Shown here: positions 1 through 6,182 of the stretch, one piece after another
How positions within the stretch are numbered: the first letter of the stretch is position 1
How the letters are laid out: every line of letters starts with the position of its first letter
Assembly: GCA_023336855.1 (NCBI GenBank)
Contig: JAMBLK010000312.1
Coordinates: 1 to 8,518, forward strand
DNA length: 8,518 nt
Origin: Actinomycetes bacterium
GTDB lineage: Bacteria > Actinomycetota > Acidimicrobiia > Spongiisociales > UBA5794
Reading direction: 5' to 3'
The notes under the pieces: model-generated
What the model was told of the DNA's origin: nothing
Seen by the model: only the letters and a program-made list of their open reading frames with translations
Databases searched by the model: none
Made by a program: the position numbers and the translations under genes

Positions 1-18
1 AGTACTGAGTACTCACTC
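1..18. other. Short non-coding edge with AGTACT-G-AGTACT
   Basis: These eighteen bases lie downstream of the PilT-like stop. The first 13 are two copies of the palindrome AGTACT separated by one base, and a ten-base perfect palindrome TGAGTACTCA sits at 6-15. No terminator with a T-run is visible before the window ends. Confidence 0.6.
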
Positions 19-1110
19 TCACGCGCTCATTGCTCCGCGGGTCTGCGCTGCGACCTTGAAGTCCGTTGTCGACGTCGCGTGGGACAGGGCGTCCTCGAAC
101 GACACGTCTCCTGCCGTGTACAGGGCGAGGATGGCCTGGTCGTACGTGCGCATACCGAAGAACTCTCCCTCGGCGACATCCACAACGATCGAGGGGGTGC
201 TCTCTTCGTCCTTGAGCTTCTCCGCAACGCGTTCCGTGTTGACGAGCACTTCAACGGCCGCCGCCCGGCCGTTGCCATCTGTCCGGGGAATGAGTTGCTG
301 GCTGACGACACCCTTCAGGGTTGTCGACAGAATCTGCCTCACCTGTTGCCGCTGGTACGGCTCAAAGGACTCAACGATCCGATTGATCGTCTCGATTCCG
401 TCGAACGTCGGCAAGATCGCCACAACGAGATGACCGGTCTCCGACGCGCGTAGCGCCGCAGCAACCGTGTCGCGATCGGGAAGTTCCCCTACGAATATGA
501 CGTCGGTGTCGTTGCGCATCGCTGTCTGCAGGCCGGTCGCGAACGAAGCAGTGTCGAGTCCGACTTCGCGCTGCGATACGAGCGACTGGTTGTCGGGGAA
601 CAAGTTCTCGATCGGATCCTCGATCGTGATAATGCTGCCCTTGCGCGTCGCGTTGACGTACTCGATCACAGAGGCTGCCGTTGTCGTTCGGCCGGAGCCC
701 GAGGGACCGGTGATGAGCAGCAACCCGGGCCGCTCGTCCGCGAGTCGTTCGATGGCTGCGGGGAGGCCCAGGGCCTCGAATCCGCCATTCACCGTGCCAA
801 CGGTACGAAGAACCAGGGTCAAGGATCCGCGCTGGCGGAAGACGCTGACCCGGAAACGCCCGAGACCGGAGCGACCGATCGCGAAGTCCGCCTCACCGGT
901 CGATTCAAGAGCAGTCCGAGCTCTCTCGGTGACGATCTCGTCGAGGTAACGCTCGGTATCAGCCGGGGTGATCGATGGGAGGTCGGATCGGTGAACTATG
1001 CCGTCTATCCGGAACGCCGGCGGTGATCCAACCTTGAGGTGCAGATCGGATCCGCCGATCGTGGTCAACTTCTCCAGCAATCCGTCGAAAGACGGCAACA
1101 CTTCATTCAC
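19..1110 (-). CDS. PilT-like type II/IV secretion ATPase paralogue with altered Walker A and His box
   Basis: This is a 363-residue protein of the PilT/PilB/GspE hexameric ATPase family, which drives extension or retraction of type IV pili from the cytoplasmic side. The family match is clear along its length. It has an N-terminal SDLHLKVGSPP motif (about 21-31), RFRVSVFRQRGS (85-96), an intact Asp box ITIEDPIE (161-168), QREVGLDT (180-187), a Walker B region VIFVGE (204-209) and VVSQQLIPR (268-276). Key sites deviate. Walker A reads GPSGSGRT (135-142), with Arg141 where Lys is expected. The His box keeps TGHLV (225-229), but the second histidine (usually LHT) is Pro234. The Walker B tail is ELPD rather than EMRD. 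The length is normal for PilT. The start is GTG, with a GGGGAG ribosome site five bases upstream (plus-strand 1116-1121). It lies 57 bases after the deacetylase gene on the same strand. It may be a regulatory or weakly active paralogue rather than a working retraction motor. No other pilus gene is visible. Confidence 0.9.
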   Translation of the reverse strand: MNEVLPSFDGLLEKLTTIGGSDLHLKVGSPPAFRIDGIVHRSDLPSITPADTERYLDEIVTERARTALESTGEADFAIGRSGLGRFRVSVFRQRGSLTLVLRTVGTVNGGFEALGLPAAIERLADERPGLLLITGPSGSGRTTTAASVIEYVNATRKGSIITIEDPIENLFPDNQSLVSQREVGLDTASFATGLQTAMRNDTDVIFVGELPDRDTVAAALRASETGHLVVAILPTFDGIETINRIVESFEPYQRQQVRQILSTTLKGVVSQQLIPRTDGNGRAAAVEVLVNTERVAEKLKDEESTPSIVVDVAEGEFFGMRTYDQAILALYTAGDVSFEDALSHATSTTDFKVAAQTRGAMSA

Positions 1111-1167
1111 TTCGACTCCCCGATCCGGTAGCGGCTATGGCATGTATCGGCGCCCCGGGAGTGCCTC

Positions 1168-2169
1168 TTAATCAAGATCCCAAAAGAGCGAAAATACCTC
1201 AACGGCACTGTCTATCGCCGCATCGCTGCCTTCTGGAGGATCAAGCGGCGGAGAGCCGGACGCGAACCCATCGAGCGTCGCCTTCACCGAGTCACGGATC
1301 GCCCCAAGGTCATATCCCCCTTCGAGATAGAAGACCGTGTTCGTGCGCTGCATCATCTCACCCAGCGCCGCCGCCATTGCCCCGTAGTCGTCGGCAATCA
1401 GGGTCATCCCGCCAAGAGGATCGGCCGTATGGCCGTCGTATCCGGCGCTGACGAGCAGCCAATCGGGTCCGAACTGATCGAGAATCGGTAGAACGATCCG
1501 CGAGAACGCCTCGCGGTACACGGCCCCATCCGACCCTCCCCTCACCGGGATGTTCACCGTTGCTCCGATTCCCAACCCCTTCCCCACCTCTTGGACCCGA
1601 CCCGTCCCCGGGTAGAACGGGGAGTGGTGCAGCGAGAGGTAGAGCACGTCCGGCGATCGGAAGAAGATCTCCTGCGTTCCGTTCCCGTGATGGACATCCC
1701 AGTCAACGATGGCCACTCTCTTTCCGCGTCGGACGAGGGCCGCCGCCGACACCGCGATGTTGTTGATCAGACAGAACCCCATCGTGCGATCGTTCTCGGC
1801 GTGGTGACCCGGCGGGCGCACGACAGCGAACCCGACGTCGGCGTCTCCCCGCTCGATCGCCTCGATCGCCGTGAGGCCTGCACCGGCGGCGAACCGCGCA
1901 GCATCCCACGATCTTTCCACGGCATAGGTGTCGGGATCGATCGACCCACCGCCGTCGGCGCAGAACCCCTGCAGCTGATCGAGGAATGTGGCGCCGTGCA
2001 CGGCGAGCAACTCTTCTCGCGTCGCAGCCCGAGCGTCGAGGCGCATGGTCTCAACGTCACTCGACAAGGCACCTTCGATCGCTGCAGCAAGCCTCTCCGG
2101 TCTCTCGGGGTGTTGACGAGGTGCGACGTGGTCCAGACTTGACAGATGTGTAACGAGTGCGGACCGCAT
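1168..2169 (-). CDS. HDAC-family zinc deacetylase (AcuC / acetylpolyamine amidohydrolase-like)
   Basis: This is a histone-deacetylase superfamily protein of 333 residues from the chosen ATG. Family members use zinc to hydrolyse acetyl-lysine on proteins or N-acetyl groups on small amines such as polyamines. The active site appears complete: HPERP (20-24), RPPGHHAE (118-125) with the paired histidines His122-His123, DWDVHHGNG (156-164) giving zinc ligands Asp158 and His160, SAGYD (241-245) giving zinc ligand Asp245, and EGGY ending at the transition-state tyrosine Tyr286. The sequence pattern is closest to bacterial class II-like enzymes; the substrate cannot be told from sequence. The reading frame continues 30 codons upstream to a GTG at 2259, but the HDAC fold normally begins near MRSALVTH. 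ATG 2169 is therefore preferred, with GTG 2175 possible; neither has a well-spaced ribosome site. It is divergent from the GNAT gene and precedes the PilT-like gene on the same strand. Confidence 0.93.
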   Translation of the reverse strand: MRSALVTHLSSLDHVAPRQHPERPERLAAAIEGALSSDVETMRLDARAATREELLAVHGATFLDQLQGFCADGGGSIDPDTYAVERSWDAARFAAGAGLTAIEAIERGDADVGFAVVRPPGHHAENDRTMGFCLINNIAVSAAALVRRGKRVAIVDWDVHHGNGTQEIFFRSPDVLYLSLHHSPFYPGTGRVQEVGKGLGIGATVNIPVRGGSDGAVYREAFSRIVLPILDQFGPDWLLVSAGYDGHTADPLGGMTLIADDYGAMAAALGEMMQRTNTVFYLEGGYDLGAIRDSVKATLDGFASGSPPLDPPEGSDAAIDSAVEVFSLFWDLD

Positions 2170-2297
2170 CCCCACATGGTCGCACGGTTGGCACCTCGAA
2201 GGCACATCGAGAGGGATCGCGTCGCTACACGGAGCCCGGCGGCGTGATCTTTCTTCCACGGTACGCTGACGAACCAGAAGGAGTGCGCAGAGGTGTC
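2170..2297. promoter_or_regulatory. Divergent intergenic control region (deacetylase / acetyltransferase)
   Basis: These 128 bases separate the start of the minus-strand deacetylase from the plus-strand acetyltransferase and must carry expression signals for both directions unless promoters lie inside the genes. I see no convincing paired -35/-10 hexamers on either strand. A good TTGACA lies at 2139-2144 on the plus strand, inside the deacetylase 5' end, but has no matching -10 at normal spacing. The region holds an imperfect dyad at 2260-2275, listed separately. Confidence 0.45.
2260..2275. promoter_or_regulatory. Imperfect dyad, possible operator
   Basis: The 16 bases have arms GGTACG and CGAACC around a central CTGA. 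Five of six arm positions pair, giving GGTnCG-N4-CGnACC. It lies near the middle of the divergent region and 22 bases upstream of the acetyltransferase ATG, a reasonable place for a repressor site. A dyad this short can arise by chance. Confidence 0.2.
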
Positions 2298-3032
2298 ATG
2301 CCAATGAACGAGCGCCCGATACCGGTTCTGCAACGCGGCTCCTGGCCGCAGCCGATCCGCTTCAGGAGAGGCTGGGCTCGGGCCGAGGCCCGAACCTGGA
2401 ATGATCGCGTGCCCGATGCTGCGTTGCGTCTCGTTCGCGGCGGGTCAGCCTTCCTGGAGTTGTGCTCCGAACGGTTGAACGAACTCGGTGCGCCCTACAT
2501 CCTCTCTCCACCTCTCCCGCAGAGCAGCCGTCGGCCGTGGGAAGCCGCCGGATTCGTCGATTTCGTTCCACTGGCGTTCATGCGCCACGATCTCTCCGGG
2601 GTACTCCCCTCACCGGACCATCTCGTCATCGCGCCGCCCGACCACTCGATCGCAGACTTACTGCACATCGATCACGCCGCCTTCGACGACTTCTGGCGGT
2701 TCGATCGATTCGGGATGGCCGAGGCCATCGCAGCGACCGCGAAAACAAAGTCTCTTCTCATTCGCGGGCCCGACGGCGTACCCGTCGCTTTCGCCATCGT
2801 CGGCTTCGGACATGCCATGTCATACCTGCAACGCCTCGCCGTGCATCCGGACTGGCAGGGTCAGCAGATGGGGCGGTCGTTGATCCGGGCCGCCGCTCGA
2901 ACGGCCCAGTCGGCGGGGAGTCGAGCGATGATGCTCAACACACAAACCGACAACGACGCCGCCATCTCCCTGTATGTCTCCGAAGGCTTCATCACACTCC
3001 CCGAGCCACTTGCCGTTCTTCGTCGAGGCTGA
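2298..3032 (+). CDS. GNAT-family N-acetyltransferase (RimI-like C-terminal domain)
   Basis: This is a 244-residue protein. The C-terminal half is a GNAT domain (about 110-240) that would transfer acetyl from acetyl-CoA to an amine. Motif A is visible as LAVHPDWQGQQMGRSL (180-195), the pyrophosphate-binding loop, in the form Q-x-x-x-G. Motif B is NTQTDNDAAISLYVSEGF (214-231), with Tyr226 in the usual general-acid position. The first about 100 residues are not random: a stretch around 67-98 (YILSPPLP, then WEAAGFVDF and a closing RHDL) resembles the tail of a second, worn GNAT domain, so the protein may be a tandem GNAT with one dead half. The substrate is unknown. The start could be ATG 2298 or ATG 2304; GAGGTG at 2290-2295 suits the second slightly better (spacer eight bases). 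It diverges from the deacetylase, and its stop lies three bases before the pseudokinase ATG, indicating translational coupling. Confidence 0.88.
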   Translation: MPMNERPIPVLQRGSWPQPIRFRRGWARAEARTWNDRVPDAALRLVRGGSAFLELCSERLNELGAPYILSPPLPQSSRRPWEAAGFVDFVPLAFMRHDLSGVLPSPDHLVIAPPDHSIADLLHIDHAAFDDFWRFDRFGMAEAIAATAKTKSLLIRGPDGVPVAFAIVGFGHAMSYLQRLAVHPDWQGQQMGRSLIRAAARTAQSAGSRAMMLNTQTDNDAAISLYVSEGFITLPEPLAVLRRG

Positions 3033-3035
3033 GCG

Positions 3036-4325
3036 ATGCCTCCTCGAATCCCTGATCGTTACCGAATGAACGTCCGTCTCGGTGCCGACGGCGACATCGA
3101 GGAGTGGATGGCGACCGACGAGCACCTCGAGCGCCCGGTCTTGATCCGATTTCCCGGCCCCGATGCTGACGCCGATCGGATCGCCTCCTTCCTCGCTCCC
3201 GTTCGTGCAGCCGCGGCGACAACTCACCCTCACGTTCAAAGGATCTACGCGGCGGATGAAGTTGACGGATCCGCGTTCGCTGTCGCGGAGTGGGACGGTG
3301 CGGTAACCATCGCCGATCGCCTCAAGGCAGGCGAGACGCTCCCGATCGCGGAGTACCTCACCAACGCTTCCGGCCTGGCTTCCGGTCTGGCGGCGTTTCA
3401 CGCGAACGGAGGCATCCACGGAGCGATCGACCCGCGCTCCATCCACTTCTCGGCTGCTCACCCCGCGCGTCTCGCCAGCTTCGGACGGGTCCCGATCACA
3501 ACTACGGCGGCCGAGGACACCGCTGCGCTCGCTGCATCACTTCGCACGGCGATCACAGGAAGCGACAACCCTTCCGTTCTCCCCTCTCATGTTGCTGAGG
3601 GGATTCCATCGTCGGTCGATGTTGCCCTCGCTGAGGCGGAGATCGGGGCACTCGACGCGACGGGACTTGCTGATGCCCTGAGTTCGTCTTCTCTTCACCG
3701 TCAGCCCGACGCAGGTCGTCCGTGGTCTCTCAGACCTCTCGTCCTGTTCGCCTTCGTTGTTGCCGCCGTTCTCGTGCTCTCCGTCGTTGGCCTTTCGATC
3801 GACGTTGATCCCGACTCTCCCTTCCTCTATCCGGCAGCACCGGCCGAGCAGGAGCAGGCGAGTCCCACGAGTACGGTCCAGGCAATCGACACACCAACCG
3901 AGATCGCCATACCGGCTGTGGTCAGCGTCTACGACCCGTTCGGCGACGGCATCGAGAACGACGAAGCCCTCGACGCAGTCGTAGACGGAAAGCGAGCGAC
4001 CAAGTGGGAGACCGAGCCGTACCCGTCGCCGCTCGACGAGACGAAGGAAGGCGTAGGAATCATTCTCGAGTCCCCTATTCCGATCGGGGCGATTGAGATC
4101 ACCGGGACGTCCGACACCCAGTTCACGGTGGCGTGGAATGCGACACTCCCCGACGTTCCCGGAGACTGGGAACGAATCGGTGCCGGGCAGATCCTTACGG
4201 GAACGACGCGGCTCGACGTTGCACCCCGTGAACAGGGCTTCTGGCTCGTCTGGATCACGTCGCTACCGCAGCGAGCCGACGGTTCATTCGGAACCTCCAT
4301 CGCAGAGATTCGACTCCTCCCTTGA
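3036..4325 (+). CDS. Membrane pseudokinase with discoidin-like outer domain (MviN/MurJ C-terminal type)
   Basis: This 429-residue protein has three parts. Residues about 8-215 form a Ser/Thr-kinase-like fold without catalytic residues. The ATP lysine position reads LIRF (Arg38), the HRD loop reads HGAIDPRS (128-135, so Asp to Ala, Lys to Asp, Asn to Ser), and DFG reads SFG (148-150). The glycine-rich loop is poor (LGADG, 15-19). Residues about 233-254 form one transmembrane helix. A low-complexity linker leads to a secreted beta domain (about 294-428) with the VYDPFGDG, VDGKRATKWETEPY and GVGIIL signatures of the galactose-binding-like domain found at the C-terminus of actinobacterial MviN. 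In mycobacteria this pseudokinase is fused to the lipid II flippase MurJ, is phosphorylated by PknB and is bound by FhaA. Here the flippase part is absent. The gene starts three bases after the GNAT stop, with GAGG upstream, and sits immediately before the sigma factor, the same place as mviN. A role in controlling lipid II export is inferred. Confidence 0.88.
   Translation: MPPRIPDRYRMNVRLGADGDIEEWMATDEHLERPVLIRFPGPDADADRIASFLAPVRAAAATTHPHVQRIYAADEVDGSAFAVAEWDGAVTIADRLKAGETLPIAEYLTNASGLASGLAAFHANGGIHGAIDPRSIHFSAAHPARLASFGRVPITTTAAEDTAALAASLRTAITGSDNPSVLPSHVAEGIPSSVDVALAEAEIGALDATGLADALSSSSLHRQPDAGRPWSLRPLVLFAFVVAAVLVLSVVGLSIDVDPDSPFLYPAAPAEQEQASPTSTVQAIDTPTEIAIPAVVSVYDPFGDGIENDEALDAVVDGKRATKWETEPYPSPLDETKEGVGIILESPIPIGAIEITGTSDTQFTVAWNATLPDVPGDWERIGAGQILTGTTRLDVAPREQGFWLVWITSLPQRADGSFGTSIAEIRLLP
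4290..4314 (+). promoter_or_regulatory. Candidate ECF-type promoter upstream of the sigma factor gene
   Basis: GGAAC at 4290-4294 is followed after 16 bases by CGAC at 4311-4314. This resembles the GGAAC / CGTC pattern of ECF sigma promoters, with one mismatch in the -10. Transcription would start near the pseudokinase stop codon, leaving a leader of about 50 bases before the sigma ATG and allowing autoregulation. It lies inside coding sequence and rests on pattern only. Confidence 0.28.
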
Positions 4326-4371
4326 TGGATTGCTTCGCCTCCGTTCTCCGACCTGACCAGAATCAGGGTCG

Positions 4372-4947
4372 ATGACCGCTCGTTCCACAGAAGATCGCGA
4401 GTTGATCCGCCGCTACCTCGAAGGCGACGTGGCGGCATTCGACGAACTCATGCAAGCCCATGAGGACCGTGTCTTCGGGATCTGCCTGCGCATGATGCGC
4501 GATCGGGACTCTGCCCTCGACGCAACGCAGGACGTCTTTCTCACCGTCTTTCGCAAAGCCGATCGCTACAAGGAACAGGCTGCTTTCAGCACGTGGCTCT
4601 ATCGCGTCGCTGTGAACACGTGCTACGACCACCTGCGCCGACAGAAGCGCAAACGCACCACATCCATGCCCGAGCACCTCGACCCCTCGGACCCACGTAG
4701 CGGCGACGCGTTCCACGCCGCCGAACTCCGACCAGACATCGAAACGGCGCTGGCCGGACTCACTCCAGAGTTCCGTGCCGCCGTGGTGCTTGTCGACCTT
4801 GACGGCATGTCGCTAGAGGGAGCCGCAGATACCCTCGAGATACCGGTTGGAACGGTGAAGAGTCGCGTGTTCCGTGCCAGGAGACAGCTCGCCAAAGATC
4901 TCGGGAACTTCGCGCCCGGCTCAGAGCATCCAAGTGATGAACCATGA
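4372..4947 (+). CDS. sigM: ECF RNA polymerase sigma factor, SigM-like
   Basis: This is a 191-residue group 4 (ECF) sigma factor that directs RNA polymerase to stress-type promoters. Region 2 spans about 22-95, with the core-binding and -10 melting helices visible in DATQDVFLTVFRKADRY (50-66) and FSTWLYRVAVNTCYDHLRR (72-90). Region 4 spans about 122-176, with the recognition helix-turn-helix in MSLEGAADTLEIPVGTVK (146-163) followed by SRVFRARRQL. There is no extra C-terminal SnoaL-type domain. The start is ATG with AGGG four bases upstream (4365-4368), 46 bases after the pseudokinase stop. The last four bases, ATGA, overlap the start of the anti-sigma gene, a typical sigma/anti-sigma arrangement. 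The symbol rests on synteny with mycobacterial sigM (between mviN and rsmA-trxB-trxC), not on a regulon match. Confidence 0.93.
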   Translation: MTARSTEDRELIRRYLEGDVAAFDELMQAHEDRVFGICLRMMRDRDSALDATQDVFLTVFRKADRYKEQAAFSTWLYRVAVNTCYDHLRRQKRKRTTSMPEHLDPSDPRSGDAFHAAELRPDIETALAGLTPEFRAAVVLVDLDGMSLEGAADTLEIPVGTVKSRVFRARRQLAKDLGNFAPGSEHPSDEP

Positions 4948-5837
4948 ACGAACGCAACCAAGAACTCATCATCGATCTGCTCGGCGGTCGCCTGTCCCCC
5001 AACGAGGAACGAAGGGCTCTCACCCGAATCGAGAACGAACCGGACCTCCGTGCAGAGTACGAAGCGCAGATTTCCGCCATCTCCATCCTCAACGCATCCG
5101 GGACGCCAATGATGACGGCGGACGAACGGACGGCACTGCACGCATCGCTCCGCCGACAACTCCACCTCGAAGATGCCTCCGTCGCTGTTGTTGCGGCACC
5201 GTCGCGATGGCAGCGTTGGTGGGCGCCGATCGGTGGTCTCGCAATTGCAGCCGCTGTGTTCGTTGGCGCCGTCGTCGTTCTGCCGGGTGCTCTCTCTGAG
5301 AATGATTCAGACGGAACGTTCGAGATGGCGGCCGCAGCTATCACTACGACGGCGGCCAGTTCGTCGCAGGCCGACGACCTCGCCTCTGTATCGGGAGACG
5401 AAGGCACAGGGGGCAACGATGCCGGGGCCGCAGCACCCGAAGCGACTGAGAGCGCTCCCGAAGAGGAGAGCCTTGCCGACGCGGAGACCCAGTCCGTAGA
5501 CACATACGAAGCAGCCACCGCTGCGCCGGCCCTTCCCTATCTGACGGATGTCGACCTCGGCTCCCTCGAGAACGACCTTGCCTCAGACCCCGACTCTCTC
5601 AGAAGCATCTCCTCTCCTTCCTCGTCGAAGTCCACAGAATTCGACACCGAGGCAGTCGACACATGCCTCGAATCGCTCCGGGTTCTCGATCCGTCGTCGG
5701 AGATCTTCCCCGTCGCACTCACGACGTACGATGACACCGCGTCTCTTGTGGTGTCCGTCTCCCCGTCTGCCGGGGATGGCTTCCTGGCCGTCTACTCCGT
5801 GGCGTTGTGCCTGCAACTCGCCAGCACTCAGGGATAG
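4944..5837 (+). CDS. Membrane anti-sigma factor (RsmA position), without zinc motif
   Basis: This 297-residue single-pass protein most likely binds and holds the upstream sigma factor at the membrane. The cytoplasmic part (1-about 90) has the short helical look of an anti-sigma domain: DLLGGRLSPNEERRALTRIE (11-30), then EPDLRAEYEAQ (32-42) and a later helix around 60-75. It lacks the His-x3-Cys-x2-Cys zinc motif, and there is no cysteine at all before the membrane. One transmembrane helix runs about 92-114. The outer part begins with a long acidic Ala/Ser/Thr/Glu-rich linker (about 118-235) and ends in a small domain (about 236-295) that holds the only two cysteines, Cys241 and Cys289, which could form a disulfide. 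The start overlaps the sigma stop by four bases. Family assignment rests mainly on position, overlap and topology; the sequence itself is poorly conserved. Confidence 0.82.
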   Translation: MNERNQELIIDLLGGRLSPNEERRALTRIENEPDLRAEYEAQISAISILNASGTPMMTADERTALHASLRRQLHLEDASVAVVAAPSRWQRWWAPIGGLAIAAAVFVGAVVVLPGALSENDSDGTFEMAAAAITTTAASSSQADDLASVSGDEGTGGNDAGAAAPEATESAPEEESLADAETQSVDTYEAATAAPALPYLTDVDLGSLENDLASDPDSLRSISSPSSSKSTEFDTEAVDTCLESLRVLDPSSEIFPVALTTYDDTASLVVSVSPSAGDGFLAVYSVALCLQLASTQG

Positions 5838-5859
5838 CCGCTCCATCATTCGGCTATCC
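5832..5859 (+). repeat. Perfect 9-bp inverted repeat overlapping a stop codon
   Basis: GGATAGCCG (5832-5840) and CGGCTATCC (5851-5859) are exact reverse complements around a ten-base loop. The left arm contains the anti-sigma TAG stop (5835-5837), and the right arm ends nine bases before the next ATG. There is no T-run after the stem, so it is not a classical intrinsic terminator. It could be an RNA hairpin that tunes downstream translation or mRNA stability, or a protein-binding DNA dyad. Confidence 0.7.
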
Positions 5860-5868
5860 TCAACGACC

Positions 5869-6180
5869 ATGACCGACAGACCGCGCAACGACTACCCGGC
5901 CAAGATCGCCGACTTCCTCGAGCAACTCGCTACACGCATCCGTTCGCTCACGGTGGATCGTGCATCTTTGGCCGTTACCTGGACGGCGATCGGGCTCGTA
6001 ATTGCCACGGTCGCGGTCCTTGCTGTGATCTGGTTGCTTGTCGGTTTCTTCCGAGCTCTCGGTACCCTGGTTGGACAGGAACTCGCATACGCCATCGTCG
6101 GGGGCATATTGCTCATCGCCGGGGTGTTCATCTGGACGAAGAGATTTCCAGAAGACGAGTCAACACCACCACAGGAGTGA
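5869..6180 (+). CDS. Small two-pass membrane protein of unknown function
   Basis: I do not recognise a specific family for this 103-residue protein. It has a charged, probably amphipathic N-terminal helix (about 10-32), a first transmembrane helix (about 35-60), a short loop and a second helix (about 72-90), and ends in a charged cytoplasmic-looking tail (KRFPEDE). Both ends are predicted to be on the same side. The frame is open for 107 codons upstream inside the anti-sigma gene, but ATG 5869 is preferred because it begins 31 bases after that gene ends. No ribosome site precedes it. TATCCT (5855-5860) lies eight bases before the ATG, so leaderless initiation from a local promoter is conceivable, as is read-through from upstream. 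Its stop lies two bases before the trxB ATG, and its last codons supply the trxB ribosome site, so it is probably co-transcribed with trxB. Holin-like small proteins can look similar, but no lysis or phage context is present. Confidence 0.75.
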   Translation: MTDRPRNDYPAKIADFLEQLATRIRSLTVDRASLAVTWTAIGLVIATVAVLAVIWLLVGFFRALGTLVGQELAYAIVGGILLIAGVFIWTKRFPEDESTPPQE

Positions 6181-6182
6181 CC

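Noticed and set aside
467..949. Open plus-strand frame of 160 codons opposite the PilT-like gene
   Set aside because: It lies entirely antisense to a well-conserved family protein, is rich in Arg/Ser/Pro as expected for a shadow frame in GC-rich DNA, and has no recognisable motif.
1115..1162. ACTCCC / GGGAGT pairing that could hide the PilT-like ribosome site
   Set aside because: Only six base pairs with a 36-base loop and no extension; such a match to a purine-rich ribosome site is expected by chance.
1591..2142. Open plus-strand frame of 183 codons opposite the deacetylase
   Set aside because: It is antisense to an intact HDAC active site, its composition is that of a mirror frame, and no ribosome site or family match is visible.
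2139..2167. TTGACA at 2139-2144 as a promoter for the acetyltransferase
   Set aside because: No -10-like hexamer occurs 16-18 bases downstream, and the site is inside the deacetylase coding sequence more than 150 bases from the start codon.
4760..5518. Long minus-strand frame of 252 codons across the sigma and anti-sigma genes
   Set aside because: It is Ser/Ala/Arg-rich low-complexity sequence mirroring the anti-sigma linker; the sigma factor on the other strand is unmistakable.
6073..6110. GGAAC ... CGTC pair upstream of trxB as an ECF promoter
   Set aside because: The spacing is only 13 bases, too short for an ECF sigma promoter, and it lies within the small membrane protein gene.
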